NCBI RefSeq assembly: GCF_021026315.1
Contig: NZ_JAJNCX010000010.1
Span: 1-64,000, forward strand
DNA: 64,000 bases
Direction of reading: 5' to 3'
Origin: Rhizobium sp. C4
GTDB lineage: Bacteria > Pseudomonadota > Alphaproteobacteria > Rhizobiales > Rhizobiaceae
A program made the translations under genes and the position numbers. Shown here piece after piece: positions 19,767-29,201 of the stretch. A model generated the notes under the pieces. The model was not told where the DNA came from. It searched no databases and worked only from the letters and a program-made list of their open reading frames with translations. How positions within the stretch are numbered: position 1 is the stretch's first letter; each line of letters starts with the position of its first letter.

Positions 19767-19863
19767 CCCTGAAACGATTTGCCTTCGGGCGACGCCTTGA
19801 CAAGAGGCCCCCGCAGCCCTTTCTACCTGAAAACAGAAAACCCTTATCGCGGGAGCGGTATTC

Positions 19864-20658
19864 ATGACCTTGAAAGCACGCGTAATTCCCTGCCTCGACG
19901 TCAAGGACGGGCGCGTCGTCAAGGGCGTGAGCTTCGTCAATCTCATTGACGCCGGCGACCCGGTCGATGCCGCCAAGGCCTATGACGCGGCCGGCGCCGA
20001 CGAGCTTTGCTTCCTCGACATCACCGCCTCGTCCGACAATCGCGACACGATTTTCGATGTCGTGGCCCGGACGGCAGACCATTGCTTCATGCCGGTGACG
20101 GTTGGCGGCGGCGTGCGCAGCGTCGGCGATATCCGTAAGCTGTTGCTGGCGGGTGCCGACAAGGTTTCCATCAATTCCGCCGCCGTGCAGCGGCCCGAAT
20201 TCGTCTCGGAAGCCGCAGACAAGTTCGGCGACCAGTGCATCGTCGTGTCCATCGATTCGAAGAAGGTTTCGAAGCCCGGCGAAACCGACCGCTGGGAGAT
20301 TTTCACCCATGGCGGCCGCAATGCGACCGGCATCGACGCCGTGGAATTCGCCATCAAGATGGTGGAACGCGGAGCCGGCGAACTGCTGCTGACCTCCATG
20401 GATCGCGACGGTCAGAAGTCGGGCTATGATATCGGGCTAACGCGCACCATTGCGGACGCCGTGCATGTGCCGGTGATCGCGTCTGGCGGCGTCGGCAATC
20501 TCGATCACATGGTTGAGGGCATTCGCGACGGCCATGCGACGGCGGTTCTTGCCGCCTCGATCTTCCATTTCGGCACCTATTCTGTCGGCGAAGCCAAGCG
20601 CTACATGGCCGAGCACGGCATTGCGATGCGGCTCGATCCGCCGGGAGAAGCGGCATGA
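19864..20658 (+). CDS. hisF: Imidazole glycerol phosphate synthase, cyclase subunit
   Basis: 264-residue (beta/alpha)8-barrel cyclase, partner of HisH; makes IGP and AICAR from PRFAR and ammonia. Catalytic aspartates lie in [15 protein letters not shown] near residue 11 and in the VVSIDSKKV region near 130. The phosphate-binding [11 protein letters not shown] is near the C terminus. Its last 4 bp overlap hisE. Confidence 0.96.
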   Translation: MTLKARVIPCLDVKDGRVVKGVSFVNLIDAGDPVDAAKAYDAAGADELCFLDITASSDNRDTIFDVVARTADHCFMPVTVGGGVRSVGDIRKLLLAGADKVSINSAAVQRPEFVSEAADKFGDQCIVVSIDSKKVSKPGETDRWEIFTHGGRNATGIDAVEFAIKMVERGAGELLLTSMDRDGQKSGYDIGLTRTIADAVHVPVIASGGVGNLDHMVEGIRDGHATAVLAASIFHFGTYSVGEAKRYMAEHGIAMRLDPPGEAA

Positions 20659-20975
20659 GCGGCTTTTCCCTTTCCGATCTCGAGGCCATCGTTGCCGCAC
20701 GCGCCAAGGCGTCGCCTGACGAATCCTGGACGGCCAAGCTCTATGCCGGCGGGCAGCCCAAGGCAGCCAAGAAGCTCGGCGAAGAGGCCATCGAAGCCGT
20801 TATTGCGGCGATTGCCAATGACCGCGAAAACCTCACTTACGAGGCGGCGGACCTGATCTATCATCTGCTGGTGGTTCTCGGCATAGCCGGCATCCCGATC
20901 AGCGACGTCATGTCGGAACTCGAGCGCCGAACAGCGCAATCGGGTCTCAAGGAAAAGGCGAGCCGGACGCAATGA
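20655..20975 (+). CDS. hisE: Phosphoribosyl-ATP pyrophosphatase
   Basis: 106-residue all-alpha NTP pyrophosphohydrolase, step two of histidine synthesis, encoded separately from hisI as usual in alphaproteobacteria. The motif [15 protein letters not shown] and the later [18 protein letters not shown] carry the acidic Mg-binding helices. Overlaps hisF and coaA by 4 bp at each end. Confidence 0.94.
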   Translation: MSGFSLSDLEAIVAARAKASPDESWTAKLYAGGQPKAAKKLGEEAIEAVIAAIANDRENLTYEAADLIYHLLVVLGIAGIPISDVMSELERRTAQSGLKEKASRTQ

Positions 20976-21967
20976 ACAGCATTGTCGGTGACATCGAAGC
21001 GGTAGAAGCCTTGGATCATTTCCAGCCCAACGACTATTCCCCCTATCGATTCTTCACCGCCGAGAAGTGGTCGCAGTTTCGAGCAGACACACCGCTGACG
21101 CTGACGGCAGAAGAAGTTCGACAGCTCCGTTCGCTGAACGACCCGATCGACATTTCGGAAGTGCGGCGCATCTATCTCTCGCTGTCACGACTGCTATCGA
21201 CCCATGTGGAGTCGACGCAGCTGCTGTTTCAGCAGCGTCAGCGCTTCCTGTCGATGAACAATGATATCAAGACGCCCTTCGTCATTGGCATTGCCGGTTC
21301 GGTGGCCGTGGGCAAATCGACGACGGCACGTATCCTGAAGCAGCTGCTGGCGCGCTGGCCTTCGAGCCCGAAGGTCGATCTGGTGACGACGGACGGATTT
21401 CTCTATCCGAACGCCACCCTCAACGCCCAGAAGATCATGGATCGCAAGGGCTTTCCGGAAAGCTACGACATCGGCGCGCTGTTGCGCTTTCTCTCCGCGA
21501 TCAAAGCCGGCCAGCCCAATGTGAAGGCGCCGAAATATTCGCACATGACCTATGACGTGCTCGACAGCGAGTTCGATATCGTTGACCGGCCCGATATTCT
21601 GATCTTCGAGGGCATCAACGTCCTTCAGGCCCGCAATCTTCCGGCAGATGGCAAGATCGTGCCGATGGTGTCGGATTTCTTCGACTTCTCGATCTATATC
21701 GATGCTGAAGAGAGCCTGATTCACACCTGGTATATCGACCGCTTCATGCGGCTGCGCGAAACCGCGTTCAAGAAGCCGGAATCCTATTTCCATCGCTATG
21801 CGGAAGTGAGCGAGGCGGACGCGCTGAAGATCGCCGAAGGGCTCTGGGCCAATACGAACCTGAAGAACCTGCGCGAAAACATCCTGCCGACACGGCCGCG
21901 CGCCGATCTCATTCTGCGCAAGGGCAAAAACCACCTCATCGAAGAAGTGGCACTGCGTAAGCTCTGA
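20972..21967 (+). CDS. coaA: Type I pantothenate kinase
   Basis: 331-residue prokaryotic type I pantothenate kinase, the first step of coenzyme A synthesis. P-loop GSVAVGKST is at 109-117; DGFLYPN and EGINVLQ are the usual substrate-side motifs, and YIDRF follows. Start overlaps the hisE stop (ATGA), so it is the last gene of the his operon. A palindromic repeat begins immediately after its stop codon. coaE, another CoA gene, is at 59153. Confidence 0.95.
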   Translation: MNSIVGDIEAVEALDHFQPNDYSPYRFFTAEKWSQFRADTPLTLTAEEVRQLRSLNDPIDISEVRRIYLSLSRLLSTHVESTQLLFQQRQRFLSMNNDIKTPFVIGIAGSVAVGKSTTARILKQLLARWPSSPKVDLVTTDGFLYPNATLNAQKIMDRKGFPESYDIGALLRFLSAIKAGQPNVKAPKYSHMTYDVLDSEFDIVDRPDILIFEGINVLQARNLPADGKIVPMVSDFFDFSIYIDAEESLIHTWYIDRFMRLRETAFKKPESYFHRYAEVSEADALKIAEGLWANTNLKNLRENILPTRPRADLILRKGKNHLIEEVALRKL

Positions 21968-22011
21968 GCAATTCCCGCAAAAGTGCGTACCGGTTTTGCG
22001 TCCGGAATTGC
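21968..22011. repeat. 44-bp palindromic intergenic repeat, copy 2
   Basis: Same ends (GCAATTCC/GGAATTGC) and length as the copy at 9458-9501. The inner stem is GCAAAA/TTTTGC instead of GCGAAA/TTTCGC, so both partners of one base pair changed together. It starts one base after the coaA stop, between coaA and the convergent alkB, and could also act as a weak transcript-end hairpin. Confidence 0.85.
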
Positions 22012-22033
22012 GGTGAAACAAAGCGTTGTTGCT

Positions 22034-22645
22034 TCAAGGATTGACCCGGCGCAGCGTCAGGTTAACCCGCCCCTCGCCTTTCAAAAGCGTCGAGGTGCCG
22101 GGATAAATCCGTATCACCCCGTGAAACGCCAGCCGGCTCTTGCCGGCAAGCAGCACAACATCGCCGCTTGAAAGCTTCAGCGAGGCGGCAGGCCCAGTCC
22201 GTTCCTGACCACCGATTCGAAACAGGCAGGTATCGCCGAGCGAAATCGACAGGACGGGTGCTGAAAATTCCCTCTCGTCGCGGTCCTGATGCAGGCCCAT
22301 CTTGGCCTCGGGGCCATAGAAGTTTACGAGGCAGGCCTCCGGCTCCTTCGGATGGTTTGACAACGTGTTCCACATGTCGAGGAGAACCGGGGGAATGGCG
22401 GGCCATGGCTTTCCCGTCACCGGATGGACCGACTGATAGCGATAGCCACGTTCCTTGTCCGTCACCCAGCCGAGCGATCCGAAATTTGTCATCCTGACCG
22501 ACATGGGCTTGCCAGTCTTCGGCATGGCAGGCGTGAAGAGCGGGGCTTCCGCCACGCCGGCGCGCACCGCTTCGAGGAGAGAGGCCTGCGCGTCCCGATC
22601 AAGATAGCCGGGCAGATAGACGAAATCTTGCGGAAGATCTTTCAT
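22034..22645 (-). CDS. alkB: AlkB, alpha-ketoglutarate-dependent DNA dealkylase
   Basis: 203-residue Fe(II)/2-oxoglutarate dioxygenase that removes 1-methyladenine and 3-methylcytosine from DNA. Iron ligands are H119 and D121 (LHQDRDE) and H175 (AFHGVIRI). The 2-oxoglutarate/catalytic motif RxNxTxR is present as R193-V-N195-L-T197-L-R199. FYGPEAKMGLHQD is typical of the bacterial enzyme. Start at ATG 22645; arfB lies 31 bp upstream on the same strand. Confidence 0.93.
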   Translation of the reverse strand: MKDLPQDFVYLPGYLDRDAQASLLEAVRAGVAEAPLFTPAMPKTGKPMSVRMTNFGSLGWVTDKERGYRYQSVHPVTGKPWPAIPPVLLDMWNTLSNHPKEPEACLVNFYGPEAKMGLHQDRDEREFSAPVLSISLGDTCLFRIGGQERTGPAASLKLSSGDVVLLAGKSRLAFHGVIRIYPGTSTLLKGEGRVNLTLRRVNP

Positions 22646-22676
22646 CGGTTCAGTCCTTTGCCAAAAGACTACGCGC

Positions 22677-23111
22677 TTAATCGCCGCCCGGTTTGCCGCG
22701 CATCTTCTTGATTTCAGAGCGGCCTGACTTCGCCTTGAGGCGGCGTTCCACCGAGCCCTTGGTCGGCTTCGTCTTCCGACGCGGCGGCGGTGGCGGCTGC
22801 ATCGCTTCGACGATCAAATCTTTCAGACGCTCGCGGGCGTCCTCGCGATTGCGGTCCTGGCTGCGGAAACGGCTCGCCTCGATGAGAAGTACACCCTCTT
22901 TCGACAGCCGGCGACCAGCGATCTTTGCGGCCCGCTCCTTGACCGCCTCGGACAGCGAGGGCGAGGCCATCAACGGGAAGAAGAGCTGAACGGCGCTGGC
23001 GACCTTGTTGACATTCTGCCCGCCGGGACCGCCGGCGAGAATGAACTGTTCCGTCAGTTCCCAGCCGTTGATCGTGACCCGGCTTGAGATGATGAGGTCG
23101 TCGCTTGCCAT
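22677..23111 (-). CDS. arfB: ArfB, stalled-ribosome peptidyl-tRNA hydrolase
   Basis: 144-residue release-factor-like rescue protein (formerly YaeJ). The peptidyl-tRNA hydrolysis motif GGPGGQNVNK is at 27-36 with GGQ at 30-32. The C-terminal tail is strongly basic (about 105-140, many K and R, ending KSGRSEIKKMRGKPGGD), as required to sit in the mRNA channel of a non-stop ribosome. It lacks the codon-recognition domain of true release factors. Start at ATG 23111. Confidence 0.92.
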   Translation of the reverse strand: MASDDLIISSRVTINGWELTEQFILAGGPGGQNVNKVASAVQLFFPLMASPSLSEAVKERAAKIAGRRLSKEGVLLIEASRFRSQDRNREDARERLKDLIVEAMQPPPPPRRKTKPTKGSVERRLKAKSGRSEIKKMRGKPGGD

Positions 23112-23194
23112 GCTTTCAGGTTCCCGCGGGTGTTTCGCACGGGCCTCTCTATTTCATATTTCCTGCCGCCTTGGAACATCCCGCAAGAAACGGA

Positions 23195-23226
23195 AAACCC
23201 GGTGCGCTGCCGAGCGCACCGGGTTT
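23195..23226. terminator. Hairpin terminator after pckA
   Basis: Perfect 14-bp stem (AAACCCGGTGCGCT and complement) with a 4-nt loop, about 30 bp past the pckA stop on the minus strand. There is little T after the stem on that strand beyond the stem-closing bases. Confidence 0.75.
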
Positions 23227-23237
23227 CACGTGAATCC
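23222..23237. promoter_or_regulatory. parS-like 16-mer after pckA
   Basis: GGTTTCACGTGAATCC matches TGTTTCACGTGAAACA at 13 of 16 positions, with the TTCACGTGAA palindrome intact. It is intergenic and overlaps one arm of the pckA terminator. Confidence 0.45.
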
Positions 23238-23254
23238 GTCTGTGGTCCTCTGGC

Positions 23255-24865
23255 TTATTCAGCCGCCAGACGGGTGCCGGGGGCGGCGTCACGGACGCTG
23301 CCATCGACATGTTTTTCGAACTTGGCGAAGTTGGCGACGAACATGTCGACCAGCTTGCGGGCCTGGGCGTCATAGGCAGCGGCATCGGACCAGGTCGAAC
23401 GCGGATCGAGGATCGCCGTATCGACACCTTCAACGGCAACCGGGACGCGGAAGCCGAAATTCGGGTCGACGCGGAACTCGACATTGTTCAGCGAGCCATC
23501 GAGAGCAGCCGTGAGCAATCCACGGGTTGCCTTGATCGGCATGCGCTTGCCGGTGCCGTAAGCGCCGCCGGTCCAGCCGGTGGAAACGAGCCAGCAGTTG
23601 ACGCCATGCTTGGCGATCAGATCCTTCAGCAGGTTGCCGTATTCCGACGGATGACGCGGCATGAACGGTGCGCCGAAGCAGGTCGAGAAGGTGGCTTCCG
23701 GCTCGGTCACGCCCTTTTCCGTCCCGGCAACCTTGGCGGTGTAGCCGGAGAGGAAGTGGTACATGGCCTGTTCGGGCGTCAGCTTGGCGATCGGAGGCAG
23801 AACGCCGAAGGCGTCAGCCGTCAGCATGATGATGTTCTTCGGCTGGCCCGCACGACCCGTGTCCGAGGCGTTCGGGATGAAGTGCAGCGGATAGGCGCTG
23901 CGGGTGTTTTCCGTGGCCGACGCATCGTCGAAGTCCGGAACGCGGGCATCATTGAGAGCCACGTTTTCCAGAACCGTGCCGAAGCGGCGCGAAGCGGCGT
24001 AGATTTCCGGTTCGGCTTCGGCCGACAGACGGATCGTCTTGGCATAGCAGCCGCCTTCGAAGTTGAAGACGCCTTCTTCGCCCCAGCCGTGCTCGTCGTC
24101 GCCAATGAGCGTGCGGCTCGGATCAGCCGAGAGCGTGGTCTTGCCGGTGCCGGACAGGCCGAAGAACACGGCCGTGTCGCCGGCCGGGCCAACGTTGGCC
24201 GAGCAGTGCATCGGCATGACCTTCCTGGCCGGCAGCAGGTAGTTCAGCGCCGTGAAGACCGACTTCTTGATTTCGCCGGCATAGGACGTGCCGCCGATCA
24301 GAACCACGCCGTTTTCAAGGTCGCAGGCAATGACGGTCTCGGTGCGGCAGCCATGACGCTCCGGATTGGCGCGGAACGACGGCAGGTTGATGATCGTCAG
24401 CTTCGGCAGGAAGCTTGCGAGCGCCGACTGTTCCGGGCGGATCAGCAGGTTGCGGATGAAGAGCGAGTGCCAGGCATATTCGGTGACAACGCGGGTGGGC
24501 AGTGCATTGGCGGCATCAGCGCCACCGATGAGGTCCTGCACATAAAGCGACTTGCCTTCAGCGAACTGCAGCATGTCGTTGTAGAGCACTTCGAAATGCA
24601 CCGGCGACATGGGCTTGTTGTTGTCCCACCAGATCTGGCCGTCGGTCTTGGCGTCGCGGACGACGAACTTGTCCTTGGCGGAGCGGCCCGTGTGCTGACC
24701 GGTCATGGCGCGCAGCGCACCATCGGCCGTCAGGACGGCTTCGCCGTTGCGGATGGCTTCTTCGTAAAGGGAGGCTTCCAGAAAGTTATAGCGAACTGTC
24801 GCCAGATTCCTGAAGCCGATCTTTGCCAGACCGTTAGCCTGGTTGCGAACGCCGAGCTCCTCCAT
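23255..24865 (-). CDS. pckA: Phosphoenolpyruvate carboxykinase (ATP)
   Basis: 536-residue ATP-dependent PEP carboxykinase, the entry to gluconeogenesis from C4 acids and important to rhizobia growing on succinate. P-loop GLSGTGKTT at 236-244; the kinase-2 region [21 protein letters not shown] follows in two parts. Length equals that of rhizobial PckA. The ATG at 24865 has AAGGAA upstream; the frame extends to 24913 without support. Divergent from chvI, a pairing conserved in Agrobacterium and relatives. Confidence 0.97.
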   Translation of the reverse strand: MEELGVRNQANGLAKIGFRNLATVRYNFLEASLYEEAIRNGEAVLTADGALRAMTGQHTGRSAKDKFVVRDAKTDGQIWWDNNKPMSPVHFEVLYNDMLQFAEGKSLYVQDLIGGADAANALPTRVVTEYAWHSLFIRNLLIRPEQSALASFLPKLTIINLPSFRANPERHGCRTETVIACDLENGVVLIGGTSYAGEIKKSVFTALNYLLPARKVMPMHCSANVGPAGDTAVFFGLSGTGKTTLSADPSRTLIGDDEHGWGEEGVFNFEGGCYAKTIRLSAEAEPEIYAASRRFGTVLENVALNDARVPDFDDASATENTRSAYPLHFIPNASDTGRAGQPKNIIMLTADAFGVLPPIAKLTPEQAMYHFLSGYTAKVAGTEKGVTEPEATFSTCFGAPFMPRHPSEYGNLLKDLIAKHGVNCWLVSTGWTGGAYGTGKRMPIKATRGLLTAALDGSLNNVEFRVDPNFGFRVPVAVEGVDTAILDPRSTWSDAAAYDAQARKLVDMFVANFAKFEKHVDGSVRDAAPGTRLAAE

Positions 24866-24908
24866 CGTGCAAATTCCTTTTCTCACTGGTTGCACCGTCG
24901 ATGGGCGG

Positions 24909-24937
24909 AACATAGGCAGAGTTTTTTAAAAAGACAA
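24909..24937 (-). promoter_or_regulatory. Candidate pckA promoter
   Basis: Minus strand TTGTCT (24937-24932), 17-bp spacer, TATGTT (24914-24909), 44 bp before the pckA start. The whole 324-bp pckA-chvI spacer (24866-25189) is unusually A/T-rich between about 24920 and 25060 and contains no gene. Confidence 0.45.
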
Positions 24938-25082
24938 TCGGCAAAAAGTAGAATTTTACAATGATATCAATAAATTAATCGATTTAATTTTTCCCTCTCT
25001 TTTTTAAATCGTTTGAAAGTTGGCGCACAAACGCGATTTTTACTGGCCGGTAAAAAAGCCCGACAGCCGCCGTTCTTTGTGC

Positions 25083-25110
25083 TTGCCACAATTTGTTCCA
25101 CCTTTATCCT
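25083..25110 (+). promoter_or_regulatory. Candidate chvI promoter
   Basis: TTGCCA (25083-25088), 16-bp spacer, TATCCT (25105-25110), about 80 bp before the chvI start. ChvI is known to act on its own region in related species; I could not identify its binding site with confidence. Confidence 0.4.
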
Positions 25111-25189
25111 CATGAAACGATCCGACTCAACGGGCGTGGCCACCAGACATGCCGGCCGCACCGCGCGATTCCCAAGGAGATGAATGCCC

Positions 25190-25921
25190 ATGCTGACGAT
25201 TGCACTCGTGGACGATGACCGGAACATCCTGACGTCTGTTTCGATCGCCCTCGAAGCCGAAGGTTATAAGGTGGAGACCTATACCGATGGCGCTTCCGCA
25301 CTCGAAGGTCTGCTGGCCCGGCCTCCGCAGCTCGCAATTTTCGACATCAAGATGCCGCGCATGGACGGCATGGAGCTGCTGCGCCGCCTGCGGCAGAAGT
25401 CGGACCTGCCGGTGATCTTCCTCACCTCCAAGGATGAAGAGATCGACGAACTGTTCGGCCTGAAGATGGGCGCGGACGATTTCATCACCAAGCCCTTCTC
25501 GCAGCGCCTGCTGGTCGAGCGCGTCAAGGCCGTGCTTCGCCGTGCCGCCAGCCGCGAGGCTGCTGCCATTGCCGGGGCCAACCCGAAGCCGGGCGCGGCC
25601 GCAACGGCACCGTCGCGTTCGCTGGAACGCGGGCAGCTGATCATGGACCAGGAGCGCCATACCTGCACCTGGAAGGGCGAGCCGGTGACGCTGACGGTGA
25701 CGGAATTCCTCATCCTGCATTCGCTGGCGCAGCGCCCGGGCGTGGTAAAAAGCCGCGATTCGCTTATGGACGCCGCCTATGACGAACAGGTATATGTCGA
25801 CGACCGGACGATCGACAGCCACATCAAGCGGCTGCGCAAGAAGTTCAAGATGGTCGACACGGAATTCGACATGATCGAGACGCTCTATGGCGTCGGATAC
25901 AGGTTCCGCGAAGCCGCCTGA
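25190..25921 (+). CDS. chvI: Response regulator ChvI
   Basis: 243-residue OmpR-class regulator paired with ChvG; controls acid response, exopolysaccharide, motility and virulence or symbiosis genes in Agrobacterium and Sinorhizobium. Receiver pocket DDD at 8-10, phospho-acceptor D52 ([10 protein letters not shown]) and a winged-helix C terminus with [15 protein letters not shown] and YGVGYRF. Two ATGs (25184 and 25190) follow AAGGAG at 25174; the second has better spacing and gives the conserved N terminus [12 protein letters not shown]. Confidence 0.95.
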   Translation: MLTIALVDDDRNILTSVSIALEAEGYKVETYTDGASALEGLLARPPQLAIFDIKMPRMDGMELLRRLRQKSDLPVIFLTSKDEEIDELFGLKMGADDFITKPFSQRLLVERVKAVLRRAASREAAAIAGANPKPGAAATAPSRSLERGQLIMDQERHTCTWKGEPVTLTVTEFLILHSLAQRPGVVKSRDSLMDAAYDEQVYVDDRTIDSHIKRLRKKFKMVDTEFDMIETLYGVGYRFREAA

Positions 25922-26011
25922 ACCGCCGATCACCGACAGACATGAATTTGAACGCGGGGCCTGTTTCGTGCGAGCCCTGCGTGTCGCAACGGGGCGACAC
26001 GGACAGCAGAA

Positions 26012-27802
26012 TTGGCGGATAACACTCTCGACAACGGCTTCGAAGACACGGTGGACGCCGGCGAAAGGCGTCGCCGCGGTCGCTTGCGCTTCTGGCCGTT
26101 CCCGCGCATCCGTCGCATTCTGCGCCACGCGGTCTTCTCGAGCCTGACGCGCCGCATTCTCTTCTTCAACTTCACCGCCCTCATCGTCCTCGTCGGCGGC
26201 ATTCTCTATCTCAACCAGTTCCGCGAGGGCCTGATCGACGCGCGCGTCGAGAGCCTGCTGACGCAGGGCGAGATCATCTCGGGCGCCATCGCCGCCTCGG
26301 CCTCGGTCGACACGAACTCGATCACCATCGATCCGCAAAAGCTTCTCGAGCTTCAGGCGGGGCAGAGCATCACCCCGGTTCCGAATGACGAGGATCTGGA
26401 ATTTCCGATCGTTCCGCAGCGCGTCGCCCCGGTGCTCCGCCGCCTGATCTCGCCGACGAGAACGCGGGCGCGCATTTATGATGCCGACGCCAATCTGATC
26501 CTCGATTCCAAGCACCTCTATACCGGCGCGCAGGTGCTGCGCTTCGACCTTCCGCCGCTCGAAGGCGAGCCGGTCAGCTGGACCGACCGGGTTGCGAATT
26601 TCTTCAATCGGCTGCTGCAGCAGAGCGATCTGCCGGTCTACAAGGAATCGCCCGGCGGCGACGGTTCGATCTATCCGGAAGTGATGAACGCGCTGACCGG
26701 CGTGCGCGGGGCGGTGGTCCGCATCACCGATGACGGCGAACTGATCGTCTCGGTTGCCGTTCCGGTCCAGCGCTTCCGCGCCGTTCTTGGCGTTCTCCTG
26801 CTTTCGACACAGGCAGGCGACATCGACAAGATTGTCCATGCGGAGCGCTTCGCGATCCTGCGCGTCTTTGGCGTCGCGACACTGGTGAACGTCATCGTGT
26901 CGCTGCTTCTCTCCTCGACGATCGCCACACCGTTGCGCCGGCTTTCCGCCGCTGCCATTCGCGTCCGGCGCGGCAAGGAGCGGGCTGAGATCCCGGACTT
27001 CTCCGACCGCCAGGACGAAATCGGCAACCTGTCGATCGCGCTGCGCGGCATGACGAATGCGCTTTACGATCGCATCGATGCGATCGAGCAGTTTGCCGCC
27101 GACGTGAGCCACGAGCTGAAGAACCCCCTTACCTCGCTTCGAAGCGCGGTCGAGACCCTGCCTCTCGCCAAGACCGACACGTCGAAACAGCGGCTGATGG
27201 ATATCATCCAGCACGACGTTCGACGCCTCGACCGCCTGATCAGCGACATCTCGGACGCCTCGCGTCTCGATGCCGAACTGGCGCGCGTCGACCAGCGCGA
27301 GGTCGATCTCGAAAAGCTGCTCGGCGATCTGGTCAACATTTCACGTGAAATCCGCAGCGCCAAGAAGCCGGTGACGATCGATCTGCAGGTCGACCGCAGC
27401 GCCAGGGCGGCGAAGGAAGGGTTCCGCGTGCCGGGTCACGACCTGCGCATCGGTCAGATCATCACCAATCTGATCGAGAACGCCCGCTCGTTCGTTCCGG
27501 TCGAAAACGGTCGCATCCTCGTGAAGCTGACGCGCAACCGTCACCAGTGCATCGTTGTCGTCGAGGACAATGGTCCTGGCATCCAGGCGGAAGACATCGA
27601 GCGCATTTTCGAACGCTTCTATACCGACCGGCCGGATGGCGAGGACTTCGGCCAGAATTCCGGCCTCGGTCTTTCGATCAGCCGCCAGATCGCTGAAGCC
27701 CACCAGGGGACGCTCCACGCCGAGAACTTGACCTCCAACGATGGTGAAAAGCCTGCGGGCGCGCGCTTCATCCTGACCCTGCCCGCCTTCAAAGAAGCAT
27801 GA
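26012..27802 (+). CDS. chvG: Sensor histidine kinase ChvG (ExoS)
   Basis: 596-residue membrane kinase, partner of ChvI (called ExoS in Sinorhizobium). A first membrane helix (about 49-67, FNFTALIVLVGGILYL) precedes a periplasmic sensor domain of about 220 residues, then a second helix near 290-305 and a HAMP linker. The phospho-acceptor is H367 in DVSHELKNPLTSL. N and G boxes (NLIENARSF, GLGLSISRQIA) follow. The apparent start is TTG at 26012 with a weak ribosome site. In rhizobia the periplasmic regulator ExoR inhibits this kinase; exoR is not in the window. Stop overlaps hprK by 4 bp. Confidence 0.94.
   Translation: MADNTLDNGFEDTVDAGERRRRGRLRFWPFPRIRRILRHAVFSSLTRRILFFNFTALIVLVGGILYLNQFREGLIDARVESLLTQGEIISGAIAASASVDTNSITIDPQKLLELQAGQSITPVPNDEDLEFPIVPQRVAPVLRRLISPTRTRARIYDADANLILDSKHLYTGAQVLRFDLPPLEGEPVSWTDRVANFFNRLLQQSDLPVYKESPGGDGSIYPEVMNALTGVRGAVVRITDDGELIVSVAVPVQRFRAVLGVLLLSTQAGDIDKIVHAERFAILRVFGVATLVNVIVSLLLSSTIATPLRRLSAAAIRVRRGKERAEIPDFSDRQDEIGNLSIALRGMTNALYDRIDAIEQFAADVSHELKNPLTSLRSAVETLPLAKTDTSKQRLMDIIQHDVRRLDRLISDISDASRLDAELARVDQREVDLEKLLGDLVNISREIRSAKKPVTIDLQVDRSARAAKEGFRVPGHDLRIGQIITNLIENARSFVPVENGRILVKLTRNRHQCIVVVEDNGPGIQAEDIERIFERFYTDRPDGEDFGQNSGLGLSISRQIAEAHQGTLHAENLTSNDGEKPAGARFILTLPAFKEA
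27337..27352. promoter_or_regulatory. TTCACGTGAA palindrome inside chvG
   Basis: CATTTCACGTGAAATC contains a 14-bp perfect palindrome (ATTTCACGTGAAAT) and matches parS at 12 of 16 positions. It is within coding sequence; listed because this 10-mer recurs in the window. Confidence 0.25.
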
Positions 27803-28248
27803 CCACCAACGCCCGAAACCTTCATGCGACGGCGATCGTCATCGGCACGAAAGGGTTTCTGTTCATCGGACCTTCGGGAAGCGGAAAGACCGAGAGCGCA
27901 TTGGCCTGCGCAGCGCAGGCGCAATCGCGGGCGATCTTTGCCGCATTCGTGGGCGACGACCAGGTCATGATCTCTGTAAGGTCCGGCCGGGTGGTCGCCG
28001 AAGCGATCGACACGATTGCCGGACGCGCCGAAGTGCGCGGCGCAGAAATCGTTGATGTGCCTGCCATTTCCGCAGCGGTCATGGACTATGCGGTGCAGCC
28101 GGTCGATGCCCGGAATTCGGATCGCCTCCCCCCGGAGAACGAGCAGTTTCACATGGAAGGAATCGGTTCACTTCCGTTGCTGCGATTGCCTCAGCCGTCG
28201 GCAGAAACGCTGGACATATTGCTGCGGATAGCGGCGGCAAGAGCGTGA
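27799..28248 (+). CDS. hprK: HPr kinase/phosphorylase, short alphaproteobacterial form
   Basis: 149-residue protein equal to the catalytic C-terminal domain of HprK, lacking the N-terminal domain of Firmicutes enzymes. P-loop GPSGSGKT at 24-31; the expected HPr target serine is present in the HPr encoded 0.6 kb downstream. In alphaproteobacteria this kinase phosphorylates HPr of a transport-free PTS relay. Start overlaps the chvG stop (ATGA), so kinase and two-component system are translationally coupled. Confidence 0.9.
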   Translation: MTTNARNLHATAIVIGTKGFLFIGPSGSGKTESALACAAQAQSRAIFAAFVGDDQVMISVRSGRVVAEAIDTIAGRAEVRGAEIVDVPAISAAVMDYAVQPVDARNSDRLPPENEQFHMEGIGSLPLLRLPQPSAETLDILLRIAAARA

Positions 28249-28396
28249 TTTCGCCCGTTTGAGCCCCTTGAAGGCCCCTATTTTGCTCTTGCACTTCAAA
28301 ATTTCCTCGCCATGATGGCCACCTTGCCGGTGGACGTTATTATTGCAATGCGATAACAGGCGTGCCTCTGGACTGTGCAATGGAGCAAAATGCGAC

Positions 28397-28798
28397 ATGA
28401 TCGGACTTGTGCTTGTCACCCATGGCAAGCTGGCTGAAGAATTTCGTCATGCCCTCGAACATGTGGTCGGGCCGCAAAAGCAGCTTGAGACCGTCTCGAT
28501 CGGGCCCGAAGACGACATGGATCAGCGCCGGCAGGATATTCTTGATTCGGTCATGCGTGCGGATGAAGGCCACGGGGTCATCATCCTGACGGACATGTTC
28601 GGCGGTACGCCGTCAAACCTTGCCATCTCGGTCATGTCTGCCGGCCGGGTCGAAGTCATTGCCGGCGTCAATCTTCCCATGCTGATCAAGCTTGCCGGCA
28701 TTCGCGGCGAAAACAACATGCAGAAGGCGCTGACGGATTCCTCGGAAGCCGGGCGAAAGTACATCAACGTTGCGAGCAGCGTGCTTGCCAGCAAATAA
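28397..28798 (+). CDS. PTS EIIA, mannose family (regulatory)
   Basis: 133-residue EIIA of the mannose/sorbose family. The phospho-acceptor is H9 in VLVTHGKLAEEF; ILTDMFGGTPSNLA is the second family motif. No EIIB, EIIC or EIID membrane component is near, so this is a regulatory EIIA fed by HPr, as in other Rhizobiales. The frame is open to 28343, but the ATG at 28397 starts the first beta strand. The 148 bp before it, after hprK, hold no gene. Confidence 0.92.
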   Translation: MIGLVLVTHGKLAEEFRHALEHVVGPQKQLETVSIGPEDDMDQRRQDILDSVMRADEGHGVIILTDMFGGTPSNLAISVMSAGRVEVIAGVNLPMLIKLAGIRGENNMQKALTDSSEAGRKYINVASSVLASK

Positions 28799-28825
28799 CC
28801 TCAAGATCGGGAGCAAGACCTAAAG

Positions 28826-29098
28826 GTGTCCGTTTCACGTGAGCTTCTGATCATCAACAAACGCGGTCTTCATGCGCGCGCGTCGGCAAAATTCGTCCAG
28901 ACCGTCGAAGGCTTCGATGCCAAGATCGCCGTGTCCAAGGACGGCATGACCGTCGGCGGAACCTCGATCATGGGCCTGATGATGCTGGCGGCAAGCCCGG
29001 GCTGCACGATCATGGTCGAGGCGGATGGTGCCGAGGCCGATGTCGCGCTCGAGGCGATTGCTGCCCTCATCGCCGACAAGTTCGGCGAGGAAGCCTGA
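28826..29098 (+). CDS. ptsH: HPr phosphocarrier protein
   Basis: 90-residue HPr. The PEP-dependent phosphorylation site is H16 in RGLHARASAKFV and the HprK target is S47 in GGTSIMGLMMLA. The start is GTG at 28826, 27 bp after the EIIA gene. With HprK and EIIA upstream it forms the phosphorelay that in alphaproteobacteria signals nitrogen/carbon status instead of importing sugar. EI (ptsP) is not in the window. Confidence 0.93.
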   Translation: MSVSRELLIINKRGLHARASAKFVQTVEGFDAKIAVSKDGMTVGGTSIMGLMMLAASPGCTIMVEADGAEADVALEAIAALIADKFGEEA

Positions 29099-29167
29099 AT
29101 TCCTTTCATCGGGGTTGGCGGGATGCGCGGCCTTCGACAGCCGTTCCTAACGGTTGATTCATCCTGC

Positions 29168-29197
29168 GATATAAAGACATAAAGACTTCTTTATATC
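29168..29197. promoter_or_regulatory. Inverted-repeat operator candidate before ahcY
   Basis: A 10-bp perfect inverted repeat GATATAAAGA (29168-29177) / TCTTTATATC (29188-29197). Nested in it is a tighter dyad ATAAAGA-CT-TCTTTAT at 29179-29194. It lies directly upstream of a promoter candidate and about 130 bp before ahcY. The AT-rich dyad is of the type bound by ArsR-family dimers such as SahR, which represses ahcY in several proteobacteria. Identification of the regulator is inference. Confidence 0.6.
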
Positions 29198-29201
29198 CCG
29201 A

